A stretch of DNA of 64,000 nt from Hyphomicrobiaceae bacterium (GTDB taxonomy: Bacteria > Pseudomonadota > Alphaproteobacteria > Rhizobiales > Hyphomicrobiaceae). A program made the position numbers and the translations under genes. The notes beneath the pieces were generated by a model that saw only the letters and a program-made list of their open reading frames with translations, ran no database searches and had not been told where the DNA came from. The DNA lies in NCBI GenBank assembly GCA_020638055.1, contig JACKJH010000004.1, positions 437,501 through 501,500 on the forward strand. Direction: 5' to 3'. Numbering within the stretch: position 1 is the first letter of the stretch; each line of letters opens with the position of its first letter. This document shows positions 61,130-64,000 of this stretch, in pieces.

Positions 61130-62532
61130 CAGGCTGGATCCGGGCCGATCATCTTTTCAGGACGGACGATGGCATCGAAGTCTTCCGCCGGAATGCCGTC
61201 GGCATAGGCTTCCTCGCGCAATGTCGTGCCGTTCTTGTGCGCGGTCTTGGCGATCTTTGCAGCGCGGTCGTAGCCGTATTTCTCCTTGAGTGGCGTGACC
61301 AGCATCAGCGAATTGGCAAGGCCCTTGGCGATGTTGTCGAGGCGCGGCTCGATGCCGACCACTGCATTATCGGTAAAGGATACGGCGGCGTCGGCGAGCA
61401 GGCGGGTGGACTGCAGGAAGTTGTAGGCCATCATCGGGTTGTAGACGTTAAGCTCGAAGTGACCCTGGCTGCCAGCAAATGCGATTGCCGCATTGTTTCC
61501 AAGGATGTGAGCGGCCACCTGGGTGATCGCTTCGCACTGCGTCGGGTTGACCTTGCCGGGCATGATCGAGGATCCGGGCTCGTTTTCGGGCAGCGCAAGT
61601 TCGCCCAGGCCGGAGCGCGGACCCGAACCCAGGAAGCGGATGTCGTTGGCGATCTTGAAGCAACTCATGGCGACGGTTGTGATGGCACCGTGTGAGAAGA
61701 CCATGGCGTCGTGCGCCGCGAGCGCTTCGAACTTGTTGGGTGCGGACGTGAATGGGAGCCCGGTAATTTTGGCGACGCGCTCGGCCACCTTTTCGGCAAA
61801 CCCGGCAGGCGAGGCGAGCCCCGTACCGACGGCCGTTCCACCTTGCGCAAGCTGCATCAGGTCGGGAAGTGTCATCTCGATGCGGCGAATGCCGTTGGCG
61901 ATTTGTTGCGCATAGCCGGAAAATTCCTGGCCAAGCGTGAGTGGCGTAGCATCCTGCGTATGAGTGCGGCCGATCTTTATGATTTCTGCCCAGGCTTTGG
62001 CCTTGGCATCGAGTGCTTCATGAAGGTGCTTCAAAGCAGGCACGAGCCGGTGGGTCAGTTCCTCCGCACATGCGATGTGCATTGCGGTGGGGAAGGTGTC
62101 GTTTGATGACTGCGACATGTTGCAGTGATCGTTGGGATGGACGGGTTTCTTTGAGCCCATCTCGCCACCCAGCATTTCGATCGCGCGATTTGAGATCACC
62201 TCATTCGCGTTCATGTTGGACTGGGTACCCGAGCCGGTTTGCCATACGACAAGTGGGAAGTGTTCATCGAGCTTGCCGTCGATGACCTCCTGCGCCGCCT
62301 TGATAATGGTCGCGCCAAGCTGCGCGTCCAACTTGCCCAGATCAATGTTGGCTTCGGCCGCTGCGCGTTTGACGATGCCGAGTGCGCGGATTATCGGTTG
62401 CGGTTGCTTTTCCCAACCGATTTTGAAATTGCCCAAGGAGCGCTGGGCCTGCGCACCCCAGTATCGGGTGTCATCGACCTGCACGGGGCCAAAGGTATCT
62501 GTTTCGGTTCGGGTCGAATTGGCCTCACTCAT
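61129..62532 (-). CDS. fumC: Class II fumarate hydratase
   Basis: 467 residues, interconverts fumarate and malate in the TCA cycle. QTGSGTQSNMNANEVISNRA, SQSSNDTFPTAMHIA, GRTHTQDATPLTLGQEF and the family signature GSSIMPGKVNPTQCEA are present with the catalytic Ser and His. The start at 62532 has AGAGG before it; the open frame to 62778 is not FumC-like. Neighbourhood with sspB is common in Hyphomicrobiales. Confidence 0.96.
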   Translation of the reverse strand: MSEANSTRTETDTFGPVQVDDTRYWGAQAQRSLGNFKIGWEKQPQPIIRALGIVKRAAAEANIDLGKLDAQLGATIIKAAQEVIDGKLDEHFPLVVWQTGSGTQSNMNANEVISNRAIEMLGGEMGSKKPVHPNDHCNMSQSSNDTFPTAMHIACAEELTHRLVPALKHLHEALDAKAKAWAEIIKIGRTHTQDATPLTLGQEFSGYAQQIANGIRRIEMTLPDLMQLAQGGTAVGTGLASPAGFAEKVAERVAKITGLPFTSAPNKFEALAAHDAMVFSHGAITTVAMSCFKIANDIRFLGSGPRSGLGELALPENEPGSSIMPGKVNPTQCEAITQVAAHILGNNAAIAFAGSQGHFELNVYNPMMAYNFLQSTRLLADAAVSFTDNAVVGIEPRLDNIAKGLANSLMLVTPLKEKYGYDRAAKIAKTAHKNGTTLREEAYADGIPAEDFDAIVRPEKMIGPDPA

Positions 62533-62979
62533 CGGTGCCTCTCGTAGCTGGGTGGACGTATCACAACAGGATGGGACGGTCTGGGTCGCGTGCAAGGGGT
62601 GGTGGGCTTGAGCGTCAAGGTGTTTCAGCATGTCAGCCCATAAGCCTTTGCCCGACAGCCCAACGGTCATTGGCGTTGTGAGGTACCATGCGCACGCCGT
62701 CGCCTCCAGTTGGCCGGAAGTCGGCGCCCAAAAACTTGCGTTTGCGACTGGCGGCGTCCGTCCAATATCCATCAACATATGACGGCGCGGAGCCTAACGG
62801 TTTCTAACTAATGCCATTTTTACTCGGCTTGCTATGCAGACGAGGCGTTTACGAGTCGCGCCTGCGTAGGCTCTGACCGGTCGTAATTCCCCAGTCGTGT
62901 ATCTGCTTTTTTGTTTCCTTGCGTGAATGGAGGCCGTTTCGGTTTCCAATTTTTAGCCCATGGAACGGAGGAGCACGCC
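62533..62979. other. Divergent intergenic region upstream of fumC
   Basis: 447 bp, no repeat or supported frame. It holds promoters for fumC (minus) and the small protein at 62980 (plus), the latter with a GGAGGAG site. Confidence 0.4.
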
Positions 62980-63237
62980 ATGGAGCCCAAAATTATTGTC
63001 ATGATCGTTACGCTTGCCATGCCCAACGGAAACGGAGGGGTTCATGTAAAGCCGATGCCGACTGTGGAACACTGCGTAAAGGCGGCAAACATCGAGGCCA
63101 GCGATCCGTTCGTACGCCACGTGGAGTGCTCCGAACTTGCTGATGGAAAACTACTATTGGATTTCAAATGGCAGGATGACGTGAAGAGCAAGGCATCACA
63201 ACACGGCACCATCTTCAAAACGCAGACGAAATCGTAA
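62980..63237 (+). CDS. Small protein of unknown function
   Basis: 85 residues: MEPKIIVMIVTLAMPNGNGG, then two cysteines (EHCVKAAN, VECSEL). It may be peripheral to the membrane or cytoplasmic; the N terminus is weakly hydrophobic and not a clear signal peptide. GGAGGAG stands six bases before the ATG. No family recognised. Confidence 0.65.
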   Translation: MEPKIIVMIVTLAMPNGNGGVHVKPMPTVEHCVKAANIEASDPFVRHVECSELADGKLLLDFKWQDDVKSKASQHGTIFKTQTKS

Positions 63238-63238
63238 C

Positions 63239-63340
63239 CTAGAGCGAATTCCGATCCGATGAAATGGGATCAGCGCTCTAACTTTTTGTTTGGTCGTATT
63301 TTCTTCGATGAACCGGCGTCCACGTCGTCGGAAACTCTAG
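63239..63340. repeat. Repeat A between two convergent genes
   Basis: CTAGAGCGAATTCCGATCCG ... GGAAACTCTAG, a slightly diverged full unit. Its right CTAG (63337-63340) contains, on the minus strand, the TAG stop of sspB. Confidence 0.87.
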
Positions 63341-63996
63341 CGTTTGCGGAATGCGTCCAGGCTAACGACGTTGGCGGGACCGCCTGCTGCTTGAGCTGCT
63401 GCAGGCTCGATTTTGGCGTCTTCGTCAGAAGGTGCATCAGCGGCTGGTTGATCTGCCGCGCTTTTCTTGTTCGTGGCTTTGCCCGAAGCCGTCTTTGCGG
63501 TCCGTTTGGATGTCCGAGGCTTCCGTTCGGCTCGTTTGACAGTTTCAGGCCCCAGCTCGCCCTCCAAATCTGCCGCATTTTCGACTGTGTCAGCTAATTC
63601 AGCCAAGTCAAATGCCTGCGGATCGGGACCAATGTCAGCGACCTCAAATTGCAAGCCGTAGCGCACGCTGGGGTCTACGAAGACGCGGATCGACTGGAAT
63701 GGAATTACCAAGCGTTCAGGAATTCCATCGAAGGTCAGGTTCACTTCAAACCGATCCTCGGTGACGACGAGACCCCAGAACCGATGCTGGAGAACGATGG
63801 TCATCTCGTGCTGGTATTTTTCCTTCAGCCGGCGCGACAGAATCACGCCGGGCGCCTTGGTGTTGAAGGAAATGTAGAAATGATGCTCGCCCGGCAATCC
63901 GCCGTTGCGTTCGACCTCTATGAGGACGGACCGGATGACGTTGCGCATCGCATCCTGTTGCAGTGCTTCGTAGTCGATGGTCGGTCCAGTGGTCAT
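63337..63996 (-). CDS. sspB: Alphaproteobacterial SspB-like ClpXP adaptor
   Basis: 219 residues. The N-terminal helix (IDYEALQQDAMRNVIRSVL) and the SspB core GEHHFYISFNTKAPGVILSRRLKEKY with the SMART-like WGLVVTEDRFEVNLTFDGIPERLVIPF region are clear. A Lys/Ala-rich linker leads to the C-terminal ClpX-binding tail VVSLDAFRKR, directly followed by TAG from the repeat end. It brings ssrA-tagged proteins to ClpXP. Confidence 0.92.
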   Translation of the reverse strand: MTTGPTIDYEALQQDAMRNVIRSVLIEVERNGGLPGEHHFYISFNTKAPGVILSRRLKEKYQHEMTIVLQHRFWGLVVTEDRFEVNLTFDGIPERLVIPFQSIRVFVDPSVRYGLQFEVADIGPDPQAFDLAELADTVENAADLEGELGPETVKRAERKPRTSKRTAKTASGKATNKKSAADQPAADAPSDEDAKIEPAAAQAAGGPANVVSLDAFRKR

Positions 63997-64000
63997 TGAG

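Overview
The window looks like a chromosomal segment of an alphaproteobacterium of the order Hyphomicrobiales (Rhizobiales-type). Support: moderately high GC, a BgsBA-type glucan synthase pair, a SigF/NrsF ECF pair beside a bufferin cluster, a fumC-sspB neighbourhood, an alphaproteobacterial SspB, and dispersed short palindromic repeats of the kind seen in that order. No rRNA, tRNA, CRISPR array, transposase or prophage gene was found by eye. About 55 protein genes are supported.

Region by region. 1-827: 5' part of a homoserine dehydrogenase-like oxidoreductase, cut by the window edge. 1417-4883: bgsB-bgsA, a membrane-fusion protein and a family 2 glycosyltransferase that probably make a mixed-linkage beta-glucan. 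5112-15387: a molybdate/tungstate island: tupBCA, an NAD-linked aldehyde dehydrogenase with its DUF779 partner, an orphan ModA-like binding protein, a molbindin (Mop), a MolABC-like ABC importer that would usually be labelled iron/B12, and a MOT1-type permease. Three near-identical 20-bp palindromes in two intergenic regions tie the island together. 15571-18405: a large autotransporter-like surface protein. 19634-22971: glgC, a DUF1328 protein, a 7-bp tandem repeat, a LysR regulator and a small exported protein. 23090-26633: four overlapping genes (AhpD-like, DUF488, nitronate monooxygenase-like, 5-formyl-THF cyclo-ligase), then a DsrC/TusE-like protein and an Rrf2 regulator. 27102-32726: lipid kinase, sulfotransferase-like protein, a repeat cluster, an OPT transporter and a formamidase-family enzyme. 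32933-39860: katG, then a molybdenum hydroxylase operon (iorA-like, iorB-like, xdhC, mocA), a likely consumer of the molybdate imported by the first island. 40105-45054: SH3-domain protein, universal stress protein, Pcm and a sulfur-globule-like Gly/Tyr-rich exported protein. 45253-54676: UvrD/PcrA helicase, DUF3592, ClC channel and a large AsmA protein. 54845-60447: small proteins, an ICMT-like methyltransferase, and a bufABC bufferin (copper-binding modified peptide) cluster with the nrsF-sigF module. 60638-63996: a small membrane protein, fumC, a small protein and sspB.

Two themes stand out. (1) Metal handling: Mo/W uptake and use, and a probable ECF-controlled metallophore regulon in which the same TGWAAC-N17-CGTAAC element lies before sigF and far upstream of bufA. 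(2) Several families of short palindromic repeats that share CTAG ends. They sit next to one another at CTAG, coincide with the TAG stop codons of several genes, and in one case have entered the 3' end of bufB and now encode its last residues.
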